Part shown: positions 28,624 to 37,874 of the stretch, one piece after another | Position numbering within the stretch: the stretch's first letter is position 1 | Layout: every line of letters begins with the position of its first letter | DNA from: Henriciella sp. | GTDB lineage: Bacteria > Pseudomonadota > Alphaproteobacteria > Caulobacterales > Hyphomonadaceae | Direction of reading: 5' to 3' | Length of the DNA: 64,000 nt | NCBI GenBank assembly: GCA_030066975.1 | Contig: JASJAO010000004.1 | Span: forward strand, 124,001 to 188,000 | Made by a program: the position numbers and the translations under genes | Notes under the pieces: model-generated | Told to the model about the DNA's origin: nothing | Seen by the model: the letters and a program-made list of their open reading frames with translations, nothing else | Databases searched by the model: none

Positions 28624-29628
28624 ATGGTGCGCCCTCTTGCTCTCACGATGGGCGATCCAGCCGGTTGCGGCCCACAAATCACATTGCGCGCCTGGCAGGC
28701 GCTCCGATCCACATCGCACCGGCCCTTCTTCGTCATCGCTGATCCGGCTGTGCTTGAGTCCTTTGGACCGGTCGTAGAGATCGAACGTCCAGACCAGGCC
28801 ATTGAAAATTTTGGCTCGGCACTGCCTGTTTTGCCCCTCAAATCCACGTCTGTTCCCGCTATTCAGCCGGGCGAGCCGGATGAAGCAGCAGCGGATGCAG
28901 TCGTAGACAGCATCAAGACTGCGACCGAGCTGGCACTCGCTCAAGACGTGGCTGCGGTGGTCACGAATCCGATCTCAAAGGCCCTGCTCTATAGCACCGG
29001 CTTTCAGTTCCCCGGACACACCGAATATATCGCGCATCTGTGCCACACCGATCAGAACGAGGCGCCGACCCCGGTGATGATGCTGGTCGGCGGCGGGCTT
29101 CGGGTCGCGCTCGCCACCATCCACATCCCACTGATGAATGTTGCGGGCACACTCTCACAGCCTCTGCTCATCGACATCGGGCAGAAGACCGCCCAAAGCC
29201 TGAAGCTGGATTTTGGCATCGCAATGCCTCGGCTCGCTTTTACAGGTCTGAATCCACATGCGGGCGAAAGTGGAACGATCGGCCGAGAGGAAATCGAGCT
29301 GATCAATCCAGCCGCAGACCAGCTGCGGTCGCTTGGCATTGATATCAGCGACGCCCGTCCCGGCGATACCGTCTTCGCCGAAGCCTTGTCGGGGGCCTAT
29401 GACGCCGTCATCGCGATGACCCATGATCAAGGCCTGATCCCGGTCAAAACGCTGGATCTCTGGGGCGGCGTCAACACAACACTTGGATTGCCCATCATCC
29501 GCACCAGTCCGGATCACGGGACGGCCTATGACGCGGCTGCCGCCGGAACTGCGAAACCAGACAGTCTGATCGCGGCTCTTAAGCTCGCCGACACGATGGC
29601 AAAAAACCGGTTTGGCGCAGATGCCTGA
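28624..29628 (+). CDS. pdxA: 4-hydroxythreonine-4-phosphate dehydrogenase
   Basis: PdxA oxidises 4-phosphohydroxy-L-threonine in the DXP-dependent synthesis of pyridoxal phosphate. The 334-residue product begins LALTMGDPAGCGPQI. It shows GHTEYIAHLC with metal-ligand His, LNPHAGE, and MTHDQGLIPVKTL near the end. It follows the surA-like gene by 12 bases and overlaps rsmA by 8 bases, so all are likely on one transcript. Confidence 0.96.
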   Translation: MVRPLALTMGDPAGCGPQITLRAWQALRSTSHRPFFVIADPAVLESFGPVVEIERPDQAIENFGSALPVLPLKSTSVPAIQPGEPDEAAADAVVDSIKTATELALAQDVAAVVTNPISKALLYSTGFQFPGHTEYIAHLCHTDQNEAPTPVMMLVGGGLRVALATIHIPLMNVAGTLSQPLLIDIGQKTAQSLKLDFGIAMPRLAFTGLNPHAGESGTIGREEIELINPAADQLRSLGIDISDARPGDTVFAEALSGAYDAVIAMTHDQGLIPVKTLDLWGGVNTTLGLPIIRTSPDHGTAYDAAAAGTAKPDSLIAALKLADTMAKNRFGADA

Positions 29629-30460
29629 CCGCCCCGCCCTCACCGCCGCACCGGCCCGCAAGGCGCTGGGTCAACATTTTCTGTTTGATCCTGACATTCT
29701 CCGACGCACAGCCCTTGCCGCCGGGCCGGTTAAAGGCCGGGTCGTGATTGAAGTGGGGCCAGGCCCCGGCGGGCTGACACGCGCCCTGCTCGACCAGGGC
29801 GTTGCGCAGCTTATTTGCGTTGAGGCCGACCCACGGTTTGCAGATGCCCTGCAATCCTGGCCCGAAGCCAAGGACGGCCGGCTGCGCGTCGTGCAACAGG
29901 ATGCCCGCAAAACCGATTGGGACGCTCTGGTGGCTGATTTCCTGACCGATGCACCGGCCATGATTGTCGCCAATTTGCCGTACAATGTCGGCACCCCGCT
30001 TTTTGTGTCGTGGCTCAAGGCCGGACCCTGGCGCGGTGAGATGGCCCTGATGTTTCAGAAGGAAGTGGCTGAGCGCATCTGCGCTATCCCCGGTTCACCT
30101 CACTATGGCCGTCTCGCCGTCCTGACCGGTGCTGTCTGTACCGCCCATATCGCATTCACCCTACCGCCTGGTGCCTTCAAACCACCTCCAAAAGTCGATA
30201 GTGCGGTTGCTGTCCTGCATCCGCTTCGTACAAATGAACGGTTTGAGTATATCGACGTACTAGAACGGGTAACCTCCGCGGCTTTCGGCCAACGACGCAA
30301 GATGCTTCGTGCGGCCCTCAAACCCCTGGCCAAACCGATTGGGCTCGATCCGACAGCCTGGCTGGAGGCCTGTCAGATCGATCCCACGGCCCGCGCCGAG
30401 ACGATCGATCAGTCCGGATTTCGAAAATTGGCCACTTATCTGAACGAGCGCATGCATTGA
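29621..30460 (+). CDS. rsmA: 16S rRNA (adenine1518-N6/adenine1519-N6)-dimethyltransferase
   Basis: RsmA (KsgA) dimethylates two adjacent adenines in helix 45 of 16S rRNA late in 30S assembly. The 279-residue product has KALGQHFLFDPDIL, the SAM motif VIEVGPGPGGLTRALL and the catalytic NLPYNVGTPLF. The ATG at 29621 lies inside the end of pdxA and is preferred over a slightly longer form. The stop overlaps the TTG start of the next gene. Confidence 0.96.
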   Translation: MPDRPALTAAPARKALGQHFLFDPDILRRTALAAGPVKGRVVIEVGPGPGGLTRALLDQGVAQLICVEADPRFADALQSWPEAKDGRLRVVQQDARKTDWDALVADFLTDAPAMIVANLPYNVGTPLFVSWLKAGPWRGEMALMFQKEVAERICAIPGSPHYGRLAVLTGAVCTAHIAFTLPPGAFKPPPKVDSAVAVLHPLRTNERFEYIDVLERVTSAAFGQRRKMLRAALKPLAKPIGLDPTAWLEACQIDPTARAETIDQSGFRKLATYLNERMH

Positions 30461-31326
30461 CCCTCACACTGCAACGAGATGGATACGAACTGGCCCTCGC
30501 ACCGCAGCTCGGTGGTAGCGTCCTGTCATTCAAACATGAAGGGATTGACCTGCTACGCCCTGCACCCCCAATTACAGGCTCGGATTGGGACGCACGAGAC
30601 TTTGCCGCTTTTCCATTGGTGCCATTTTGCGGTCGAATTACGAACGGCAAGTTCACCATTAACCAATTAACCGTTTCGCTACCGCCGAACATGCCACCGG
30701 AGCCTCACGCGATCCATGGATCTGGCTGGCAATCGAACTGGACGTGCGACACCCATTCATCCACCGATGCGATACTCACCTATCGGCACGCGAGCGGCAC
30801 TTGGCCGTGGCCATTTGAAGCCAGACAGCACTTTACCCTGCTGGAGGACGGACTGCGTGTGAATCTGTCACTCACAAACACAGGGACCGCGCCCATGCCC
30901 GCCGGTCTCGGTTGGCATCCCTACTTTCCTCGACCGGCGGCTGAGCTCATCGCAGACACGCGAGGCGCATGGCTGACTTCTGAAACAAATACAACAGATC
31001 TGGTCTCGCCTTGCCCTTCGAATATGGACCTGACACAGCCACGCCGCATCGACGATCTGACCCTTGATCATGCCTTCAATCTCGGTGATCGACAGGTGCA
31101 GATGAGGTGGCCAACGCACGCGTTAACTCTCCAGTCCGATCCCGTCTTTTCGCACCTTGTGGTCTACAGCCCGCCGGGTGAGGCCTTTTTTTGCGTTGAA
31201 CCGCTTTCCCACACGCCGAATGCCGTGAACATGGCCCGCCCGGCGGAGGAAACCGGCCTCAGAGTGTTAAGACCGGGGCAAAATTTAAACGGAACGGTTC
31301 GTCTCGTGTTAAGCAAAACGAGCTGA
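30457..31326 (+). CDS. Aldose 1-epimerase family protein
   Basis: This 289-residue protein has the galactose-mutarotase fold and probably interconverts anomers of an aldose or sugar phosphate. Seen are APQLGGSVLSFKHEG at the N-terminus, HAIHGSGWQ (His), LGWHPYFPRP (His) and FCVEPLSHTPNAVN (catalytic Glu). The only suitable start is a TTG that shares bases with the rsmA stop (TTGA), which suggests coupling. The exact sugar is unknown. Confidence 0.88.
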   Translation: MTLTLQRDGYELALAPQLGGSVLSFKHEGIDLLRPAPPITGSDWDARDFAAFPLVPFCGRITNGKFTINQLTVSLPPNMPPEPHAIHGSGWQSNWTCDTHSSTDAILTYRHASGTWPWPFEARQHFTLLEDGLRVNLSLTNTGTAPMPAGLGWHPYFPRPAAELIADTRGAWLTSETNTTDLVSPCPSNMDLTQPRRIDDLTLDHAFNLGDRQVQMRWPTHALTLQSDPVFSHLVVYSPPGEAFFCVEPLSHTPNAVNMARPAEETGLRVLRPGQNLNGTVRLVLSKTS

Positions 31327-31339
31327 CCGATTGTGTCGG

Positions 31340-31981
31340 CTAAAGCTCGCCCAAAAGTCGCCTGACATGATCCTCCAGACCATGCTCACGCAATCTCTTG
31401 GTCCGCTCGACCAATAAAATGCGCCGCAGCTTGGCATACGCCTCAGCCAGGTCATCGTTCACGATACAATAATCGTACCGACGCCAATGCAGGATTTCGG
31501 CCTTGGCATCTCGCATCCGCCGCGCCACAATTTCGGGCGTTGAGCCAAGCCGGGCGGACAATCTCGCCTCCAGCGCCTCAATACTCGGCGGCAAAACAAA
31601 CACGGACACACAGTCGTTCGGCATCTGGTCGTGCAGTGCATCAGCGCCCTGCCAATCGACGTCAAACAGGACATCATTTCCCGCCTCGAGATGCTGAACC
31701 GTGTCTGCGCGCGGGGTTCCGTAATAATGATCAAAGACTTTCGCCCACTCCAGAAACGCCCGCTCGGCGATCATTTCGCGGAATTCTGCGTCTGATTTGA
31801 AGTGATAATCCACGCCGTGTCGTTCATTTGGACGAGGTTCTCGCGTTGTGCCCGAAACTGAAAGCACAACGTCGGCAAACTCATCCATCAGCATGCGGGC
31901 CAATGTCGTCTTCCCGGCCCCCGATGGGCTGGAAATCACCAGCATCAGGCCACGCCGACCGCTTTCCTCGTCACTCGACAT
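31340..31981 (-). CDS. gmk: Guanylate kinase
   Basis: Gmk phosphorylates GMP to GDP. The 213-residue product has the P-loop ISSPSGAGKTT, the GMP-binding R-x-P-R-P-N-E...GVDYHF region, and VDWQGADAL. The start MSSDEESGRRG at 31981 overlaps the yicC stop by 11 bases, as is common for the yicC-gmk pair in alphaproteobacteria. It converges with the epimerase gene. Confidence 0.96.
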   Translation of the reverse strand: MSSDEESGRRGLMLVISSPSGAGKTTLARMLMDEFADVVLSVSGTTREPRPNERHGVDYHFKSDAEFREMIAERAFLEWAKVFDHYYGTPRADTVQHLEAGNDVLFDVDWQGADALHDQMPNDCVSVFVLPPSIEALEARLSARLGSTPEIVARRMRDAKAEILHWRRYDYCIVNDDLAEAYAKLRRILLVERTKRLREHGLEDHVRRLLGEL

Positions 31982-32855
31982 TGGCTGCCTGCTCCTTGAA
32001 CTGATCAATCACAGCTTTGAGCGCGAGTCCCGCATTCGTCAAATCCAGACTTGCAGATTTTGAGCAGAGCGTATTCGCTTCCCGGTTCAGTTCCTGCGCG
32101 AGAAACCCCAAATTCCGTCCCACAGCGCTGTCAGAGGCGAGCAACTCTCTCCCGGCCTGCACATGTGCGGTGAGCCGATCCAGCTCTTCTGATACGTCTG
32201 CCTTGGCAGACAAGACCGCGACTTCCGTTGCCAGGCGATCGTCAGAGACGGCTCCTTCCGAATCAAACTCGGCAATGCGTTCGCGATATTTCGTAGCAAT
32301 CGATTCCTTCTGATCTGCAGCAAACATTACAGCATCAGCGCTCAATCGCTCTATTTCGTTCAAATGTCCGAATAACAATTCCGAGAGCGCTTCGCCTTCA
32401 GCATCGCGGTTTGCAGCAAGTGCGGCCAACATCTCCTCGCCCGACTTCACCAACGGATCGACGGCGCCTTCTATGACTTCACGCCGCATCTCGGAATTGG
32501 ACCCAGCCTCAATCACGCCTTTCACGCCCATCAGGGTCGCAAGCGCCGGCCCGGTCGCTAGCGCGCCATCGGCCTGTTCATAGGCATCCATAAGTGACTT
32601 CAACGCTGCCATATTGACCGTCAGTCCAGCGTCAGCGGCTGAGAGTTCCAGTCGCAAACTGATCTGGAAATTGCCCCGACTGAACCGCGCAGCAATCGCC
32701 TTGCGCATGCGCTTCTCGACCTCTTCGGCCCCCGTCGGGGCCACAAGTCGAACATCCAGCCCCTTGCCGTTGACGCTTTTGCCTTCCCAGACCCAGCTGC
32801 CCCAATCGGCTTCGCCATGGCTGCGGGCAAATCCGGTCATGCTCGACACGCCCAT
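31971..32855 (-). CDS. yicC: YicC family endoribonuclease-like protein
   Basis: YicC-family proteins act on RNA; E. coli YicC has been linked to sRNA degradation. The 294-residue product opens with the family signature SSMTGFARSHG, continues with WEGKSVNGKGLDVRLV, and ends with the conserved EANTLCSKS and VIDQFKEQAANVE. It lies directly after mltG (0-base gap) and before gmk on one leftward transcript. Confidence 0.93.
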   Translation of the reverse strand: MGVSSMTGFARSHGEADWGSWVWEGKSVNGKGLDVRLVAPTGAEEVEKRMRKAIAARFSRGNFQISLRLELSAADAGLTVNMAALKSLMDAYEQADGALATGPALATLMGVKGVIEAGSNSEMRREVIEGAVDPLVKSGEEMLAALAANRDAEGEALSELLFGHLNEIERLSADAVMFAADQKESIATKYRERIAEFDSEGAVSDDRLATEVAVLSAKADVSEELDRLTAHVQAGRELLASDSAVGRNLGFLAQELNREANTLCSKSASLDLTNAGLALKAVIDQFKEQAANVE

Positions 32856-33881
32856 TCAGTTGCTCCGTTCCCGCGCGATTTCCTGGCGCTCATATTCGCG
32901 ATACGCGGCCACATTGCGTTGATGCTCGGCATAGGTCTCAGCAAACAAATGCCCGCCCTTTCCGTCGGCAACAAAGAACACGTAATTGGTGTCAGGTGGG
33001 TTCAGGACCGCCGCAATAGAGTCGCGCCCGGGATTGCAGATGGGCGTCTTGGGTAACCCGTCAATCTGATACGTGTTCCAGTCGGTCTTGCGATCGATCT
33101 CGGAACGATAGAGCGTTCGGCGCTCACCATTGCGATTGTAGAGCGGTTCGCCCTGGGAAATGCCGTAGATGATTGTCGGATCGCTCTCCAGGCGCATGCC
33201 GGTCTTCAAGCGCCGCGTAAACAGCCCCGCCACCAGATCGCGCTCATCGGCGCTGGCGGTTTCTTTTTCCACGATCGAGGCCAGGATCACTGCCTCGCCT
33301 TTGGTCTTGATCGGAATGTCATCGGCCCGCGCCGGCCAGAGCTCATCCAGCAGTTTCACCTGCTCCGCCCGCATCCGCTCAATGAACTGGACCCGCGTCG
33401 TACCGGTTCCGAAGATGTAAGTATCCGGCAACAGCACGCCTTCCTCTATCGGCTCAGTCGGCATCTCCCCGGTCAGAACGTCGCTGTCGCGCACCCGGCG
33501 CAAAATCTGTCCCGTTGTCAGCCCCTCGGGAATGGTCAGCTTCAGCTGGATGACTTCGCCTTCAATCAATTGCTGCAAGATCTCATGCGCGCTGGCTTGC
33601 GCCGGGATCGTATAGGTCCCGGCCTTGATCTGCTCTTCGGTTCCCGACAGCCGCGCATCCAGCCGCAGGAGTCGCGCATCAGTGATCAGACCCGCATCCT
33701 CAAGTCGCCGCGCCGCGGTGGCCAGGCCTTCGCCACTGGCCAGTTCAAACACGGTGTCGGACTGCGCCGGGCCCGCCTTGTTGATTTCGCTTTGCAGCCA
33801 AATCCAGCCACCAATAAGGGCCGCCGCTCCCAGAACGCCGATCACCAGCACGAACGCAATTAGAGCTTTAAGAACCTGCAT
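32856..33881 (-). CDS. mltG: Endolytic murein transglycosylase MltG
   Basis: MltG cuts nascent glycan strands and so sets their length. The 341-residue product has one N-terminal membrane anchor (residues 7-28), a LysM-like stretch, and the YceG catalytic domain with ILASIVEKETA containing the catalytic Glu and the later YNRNGERRTLY and NPGRDSIAAVLNPP motifs. It sits between fabF and yicC, as usual in alphaproteobacteria. Confidence 0.95.
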   Translation of the reverse strand: MQVLKALIAFVLVIGVLGAAALIGGWIWLQSEINKAGPAQSDTVFELASGEGLATAARRLEDAGLITDARLLRLDARLSGTEEQIKAGTYTIPAQASAHEILQQLIEGEVIQLKLTIPEGLTTGQILRRVRDSDVLTGEMPTEPIEEGVLLPDTYIFGTGTTRVQFIERMRAEQVKLLDELWPARADDIPIKTKGEAVILASIVEKETASADERDLVAGLFTRRLKTGMRLESDPTIIYGISQGEPLYNRNGERRTLYRSEIDRKTDWNTYQIDGLPKTPICNPGRDSIAAVLNPPDTNYVFFVADGKGGHLFAETYAEHQRNVAAYREYERQEIARERSN

Positions 33882-33933
33882 GGAGACCTCTCATCAGTCT
33901 TTCAGCCCCCTGCCCCTGATCGACGGTCGACCC

Positions 33934-35226
33934 CTAAACCTGTTTCAAAACCAGCGACGCGTTCGTGCCCCCAAATCCGAAAGAGTTCGAAACAGCGGCC
34001 CGTACCGGCGCTTTCTTGGCCTTGTGCGGGATAAGATCGATATCCGTCTCAACGCTTGGATTATCGAGGTTCAGCGTTGGCGGCATGATCTGGTCGCGGA
34101 TTGCGAGCGCGCAGAACGCTGTTTCAATCGCACCTGCACCACCAAGCAAATGTCCAACCGCCGATTTGGTTGAAGACAATGACAGGTTCTTCGAATGCGC
34201 GCCAAACAGACGCTCAACCGCCCCGACTTCTCCCTCATCGCCTTTTGGCGTCGAGGTGCCGTGCGCGTTCACATAGTCGATATCTTCCAAGGTCAGGCCG
34301 AGATTGCGGTTCGCGTGGTCCATGGCCATCTTCATGGCGCGATAGCCGCCCTCAGAGCCTTCAGCAGGCGCGGTAATGTGATAAGCGTCACCCGTCAGAC
34401 CATATCCCGCAACTTCAGCGTAAATCTGCGCGCCGCGTGCTTTGGCGTGCTCATACTCTTCAAGGATCAGAACAGCAGCACCCTCGCCCATAACGAAGCC
34501 ATCGCGGCCCTCATCATAAGGACGAGACGCTTTTGTTGGCTCATCATTATACTTTGTCGACATGGCTTTGGCCGCGCAGAACCCGGCAATCGCCAGCTCA
34601 CAGATCACCGCTTCAGAGCCCCCGGCCACCATCACATCAGCGTCGCCATACTGGATCAGGCGCGCCGAGTCCCCGATCGCATGCGCGCCTGTCGCACAAG
34701 CTGTAACGACAGAGTGGTTTGGCCCTTTATAGCCATGGCGAATCGAAACCTGACCAGACGCCAGATTGATCAGTGCTGAGGGAATAAAGAACGGGCTGAC
34801 GCGCCGCGCACCCTGTTCATACAAGGTGATCGACGTGTCATAGATGCTCTGCAAACCACCGATACCGGAGCCAATCAGAACACCTGTCCGTTCCTTGTCT
34901 TCATCCGATTCAGGCTTCCAGCCAGAATCAGCAACAGCCTCATCAGCCGCCGCCATCGCGTAGAGAATGAATTCGTCAAGGCGCCGACGTTCCTTCGCAC
35001 TCGCCGTCTGATCGGGATCAAACGCGTGCGGATCGTCTTCCGATCCACCGCCGCGACCACTTTTGTACGGAACCTGAAAGGCGATCTTACAGGCAACATT
35101 GGCTGGATCGAACACGTCGATCGGTCCGGCACCTGATTGACCTGCAATCAGCCGCTCCCACGTCGCTTCACGGTTTCCCGCAAGCGGCGATACCAGGCCT
35201 ATACCTGTAATAACAACTCGGCGCAT
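33934..35226 (-). CDS. fabF: 3-oxoacyl-[acyl-carrier-protein] synthase II
   Basis: FabF condenses malonyl-ACP with acyl-ACP in fatty-acid elongation. The 430-residue product has the thiolase fold with the Cys-His-His triad: TACATGAHAI (Cys), NAHGTSTPKGD (His) and KSAVGHLLGGAGA (His). It ends with NSFGFGGTNASLVLK. It follows acpP by 11 bases on the fabD-fabG-acpP-fabF-mltG transcript. Confidence 0.97.
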   Translation of the reverse strand: MRRVVITGIGLVSPLAGNREATWERLIAGQSGAGPIDVFDPANVACKIAFQVPYKSGRGGGSEDDPHAFDPDQTASAKERRRLDEFILYAMAAADEAVADSGWKPESDEDKERTGVLIGSGIGGLQSIYDTSITLYEQGARRVSPFFIPSALINLASGQVSIRHGYKGPNHSVVTACATGAHAIGDSARLIQYGDADVMVAGGSEAVICELAIAGFCAAKAMSTKYNDEPTKASRPYDEGRDGFVMGEGAAVLILEEYEHAKARGAQIYAEVAGYGLTGDAYHITAPAEGSEGGYRAMKMAMDHANRNLGLTLEDIDYVNAHGTSTPKGDEGEVGAVERLFGAHSKNLSLSSTKSAVGHLLGGAGAIETAFCALAIRDQIMPPTLNLDNPSVETDIDLIPHKAKKAPVRAAVSNSFGFGGTNASLVLKQV

Positions 35227-35237
35227 GATGTGCGTCC

Positions 35238-35474
35238 CTAGGCGACGTGCGCCTTGATGTGGCTGACTGCATCACCGACCGTGCGGATGCTTTCCTGGAC
35301 ATCGTCCGGAATTTCAATGTTGAACTCTTCCTCGAACGCCATGACCAGCTCTACCAGATCGAGTGAGTCAGCGCCCAGGTCGTCAATAAAGCTCGCTGGC
35401 TCTGTGACCTTGTCACCTTCGACGTCGAGATTTTCGACAACAATTTTTTTAACGCGATCAAGTACGTCAGACAT
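35238..35474 (-). CDS. acpP: Acyl carrier protein
   Basis: This 78-residue acyl carrier holds growing acyl chains on a phosphopantetheine arm at the Ser of [13 protein letters not shown]. The protein is acidic and of standard length. The ATG at 35474 ([10 protein letters not shown]) is preferred over a longer in-frame form. GGAG precedes it. A 112-base gap separates it from fabG and may hold its own promoter. Confidence 0.97.
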   Translation of the reverse strand: MSDVLDRVKKIVVENLDVEGDKVTEPASFIDDLGADSLDLVELVMAFEEEFNIEIPDDVQESIRTVGDAVSHIKAHVA

Positions 35475-35568
35475 GGAGACCTCTCTATACTGTCTGTAGA
35501 ATATGCCCGGTATCGAGCGATGTGTTGCGGTTAGCACACAGTTTGCGAAAACGCCAAGCCCTGCTTTG

Positions 35569-35586
35569 TTGCTGCAGCTGCAGCAA
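35569..35586. repeat. 18-base perfect palindrome directly after the fabG stop codon
   Basis: TTGCTGCAG is followed at once by CTGCAGCAA, giving a gapless 18-base palindrome that abuts the fabG stop at 35587. On the fabG transcript it could form a hairpin that slows or partly ends transcription before acpP; no T run follows. It may raise acpP relative to fabG by protecting processed RNA ends. Confidence 0.5.
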
Positions 35587-36324
35587 TCAGATCATCGCCA
35601 TTCCGCCGTTCACATGTAGGGTTTGGCCCGTCACATATGAAGCCTCAGCGGATGCAAGAAATACAGCTGCCGCTGCAATATCCTTTCCCTGCCCCAGCCG
35701 ACCGGCCGGAATCTGCCCCATCAGGGCGTCTTTTTGCGCTTCTGGAAGCACATCTGTCATCGGCGATTCGATGAAGCCTGGCGCAATCGTGTTGGCTGTG
35801 ATTCCCCGGCTCGCGACTTCTTGAGCAAGCGACTTGGTGAAGCCGATCATACCCGCTTTGGACGCGCAATAGTTCGACTGGCCCGGATTGCCCGTGACGC
35901 CCACAATCGAGGCGATGCCGATAATCCGACCGCCGCGGGCCTTCATCATTGGGCGCACAGCTTTGCGGCACAATCTGAAATAGCTTTCCAGGTTCACGCG
36001 GATAATATCTTGAAAATCCTCGTCTTTCATCTGCATCAGCAGCTTGTCGCGTGTCACACCGGCATTCGCGACCAGAATGTCCAGCTTGCCGGCAAGCTCG
36101 ATCGCAGTGCCGACCAGGGCATCGGCCTGTTCCGGATCAGACAGATCGCAAGGCGCAATGTGGGTGCGGTCTCCAAGCTCGCCTGCCAAAGCCTCCAACT
36201 TCTCCACCCGGCGTCCCGACAAGATCACTTCAGCCCCGCCGGCATGCATTTCCCGCGCGATGGCTTCACCGATACCGCCGGTGGCCCCGGTGACGAGTGC
36301 CGATTTTCCCGTAAGATCAAACAT
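35587..36324 (-). CDS. fabG: 3-oxoacyl-[acyl-carrier-protein] reductase
   Basis: FabG reduces 3-ketoacyl-ACP with NADPH. The 245-residue short-chain dehydrogenase has [25 protein letters not shown], the Ser of [11 protein letters not shown], and NYCASKAGM with catalytic Tyr and Lys. The position between fabD and acpP identifies it among SDR proteins. Confidence 0.96.
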   Translation of the reverse strand: MFDLTGKSALVTGATGGIGEAIAREMHAGGAEVILSGRRVEKLEALAGELGDRTHIAPCDLSDPEQADALVGTAIELAGKLDILVANAGVTRDKLLMQMKDEDFQDIIRVNLESYFRLCRKAVRPMMKARGGRIIGIASIVGVTGNPGQSNYCASKAGMIGFTKSLAQEVASRGITANTIAPGFIESPMTDVLPEAQKDALMGQIPAGRLGQGKDIAAAAVFLASAEASYVTGQTLHVNGGMAMI

Positions 36325-36337
36325 CCTGTCTCTCCTC

Positions 36338-37285
36338 TTATCCGTTCAGCTTGGCCGCGACGGCTTCTATCTCTTCTGGTGTGCCCATGGTCAGGCCCTC
36401 TAGCGCGCGAACCGTGCGCCGGTTCATGACACTCAAAACTTTTCCAGCGCCCGCCTCAATCATCGTCTCAACACCTTCAGCGGCCATATACTGCACTGTC
36501 TCCGTCCAGCGGACCTGTCCGGTCACCTGATCTACCAGTTGCTGACGGAGCGCGTCCGGATCGCTCCCGGCGGTCGCCGTCACATTCGCAACAAGTGGGG
36601 TCGAAGGCGCGGTGATCGTGATATCCGCAAGCGCCTCCGCCATCGCATCGGCTGCCGGTTGCATCAGGGAACAGTGGAACGGCGCGCTGACCGGCAGCGG
36701 CACGGCTTTCTTGATACCAAGCTCTTTTGCGCTCGCACAGGCCAGATCAATGGCGGCTTTTGCCCCGGAGATCACAATCTGGCCCGGCGCATTGTCGTTT
36801 GCGATTTCGCAAGGGCCCTCGGCAGCGCCTTTTGCACACAGGTCTGCGGCCTGTTCCGGTGTTGCACCGAGTAGCGCGGCCATGGCGCCCTCCCCCGCTG
36901 GCACCGCCGCCTGCATCGCATTTCCCCGGACACGCAGCACTTTTGCACAATCGCCAACCGCAAGAGCGCCCGCAGCCGTAAGCGCGGAATACTCGCCCAG
37001 TGAATGGCCGGCCACGAAAGCCGCCTGCTCCGCACCGATACCGAATCCGTCTTTCAGGGCTGCCATCGCCGCCGCACTCACCGCCATCAGGGCTGGCTGC
37101 GTGTTGGCAGTGAGTTTCAACTCGTCCTCAGATCCGCTCCACATCAGCCCGGAAAGGTCCTGTCCAAGGGCCTCATCCACTGTATCGAATACAGCTTTCG
37201 CCGCCGGAAAGGCATCGGCCAGATCCTTACCCATTCCAATGAATTGGCTCCCCTGGCCGGGGAAGATGAAGGCGAACTTGCTCAT
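36338..37285 (-). CDS. fabD: Malonyl CoA-acyl carrier protein transacylase
   Basis: FabD loads malonyl groups onto ACP. The 315-residue product starts with FAFIFPGQGSQFIGMG and carries the nucleophile Ser in GHSLGEYSAL. The catalytic His is in the PVSAPFHCSLM region. It is the first gene of the leftward fab transcript and diverges from rpsF with 205 bases between the starts. Confidence 0.96.
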   Translation of the reverse strand: MSKFAFIFPGQGSQFIGMGKDLADAFPAAKAVFDTVDEALGQDLSGLMWSGSEDELKLTANTQPALMAVSAAAMAALKDGFGIGAEQAAFVAGHSLGEYSALTAAGALAVGDCAKVLRVRGNAMQAAVPAGEGAMAALLGATPEQAADLCAKGAAEGPCEIANDNAPGQIVISGAKAAIDLACASAKELGIKKAVPLPVSAPFHCSLMQPAADAMAEALADITITAPSTPLVANVTATAGSDPDALRQQLVDQVTGQVRWTETVQYMAAEGVETMIEAGAGKVLSVMNRRTVRALEGLTMGTPEEIEAVAAKLNG

Positions 37286-37416
37286 GTGCGGCTCCTATAC
37301 TCCAAGTCGCTCGCATAGATTGCTGCGCTCAGCCGCGCAAGTCGCTTGATTCTCTCTCCATTTTGCGCTTTACGACCCGCTTCGCACGGTTTGCGGTCCT
37401 CAACCCCGGAATGAGC

Positions 37417-37451
37417 TGGGAGAGAGGGGCCATCGCCGAGCTCGTCTCCCA
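37417..37451 (+). promoter_or_regulatory. Candidate leader hairpin upstream of rpsF
   Basis: TGGGAGA at 37417-37423 and TCTCCCA at 37445-37451 are perfect inverted copies, 39 bases before the rpsF start. Bacterial rpsF operons often have an S6:S18 autoregulatory leader in this place. I cannot confirm the bulged CCG and loop bases of that motif by eye, so this is only a candidate. Confidence 0.35.
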
Positions 37452-37490
37452 CGGGTTCAGCGCCGCACGCCAAGACTATTGGGACCAAGT

Positions 37491-37856
37491 ATGGCTTTTT
37501 ATGAACACGTCCTCATTGCGAGGCCGGACATTTCACCCGCACAGGTTGAGACGCTGATGGAAGAACTTTCTGAATTCCTCGGCAAGCAAGGCGCCAAAGT
37601 TGAAAAGACCGAGTATTGGGGTCTTCGCAACCTGGCCTATCCGATCAACAAACAGCGCAAAGGGCATTATTCGCTCTTCAACATCGACGGCCCCGCCGAC
37701 GCGATTCACGAACTGGAGCGCGCCCACCGGATCTCCGACGATGTCATGCGTTACATGACCATCCGCGTCGACGAACTGGACGAGACCCCCTCGCCGATCC
37801 TGTCACGCAAAGACCGCGGCGATCGCTCAGATCGTGGCCCGCGCCGCGACAGCTAG
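37491..37856 (+). CDS. rpsF: 30S ribosomal protein bS6
   Basis: This 121-residue protein of the small-subunit platform pairs with bS18. The core has [35 protein letters not shown] and [11 protein letters not shown]. The C-terminus is a charged Arg/Asp-rich tail. The ATG at 37491 is preferred over a start four codons upstream. rpsF-rpsR-rplI form the usual operon. Confidence 0.97.
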   Translation: MAFYEHVLIARPDISPAQVETLMEELSEFLGKQGAKVEKTEYWGLRNLAYPINKQRKGHYSLFNIDGPADAIHELERAHRISDDVMRYMTIRVDELDETPSPILSRKDRGDRSDRGPRRDS

Positions 37857-37874
37857 AGGAAAGGAACACAAATC

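Noticed and set aside
37363-37557. 64-codon open frame covering the rpsF leader
   Set aside because: No good ribosome binding site, composition not protein-like, and it overlaps the start of rpsF in another frame.
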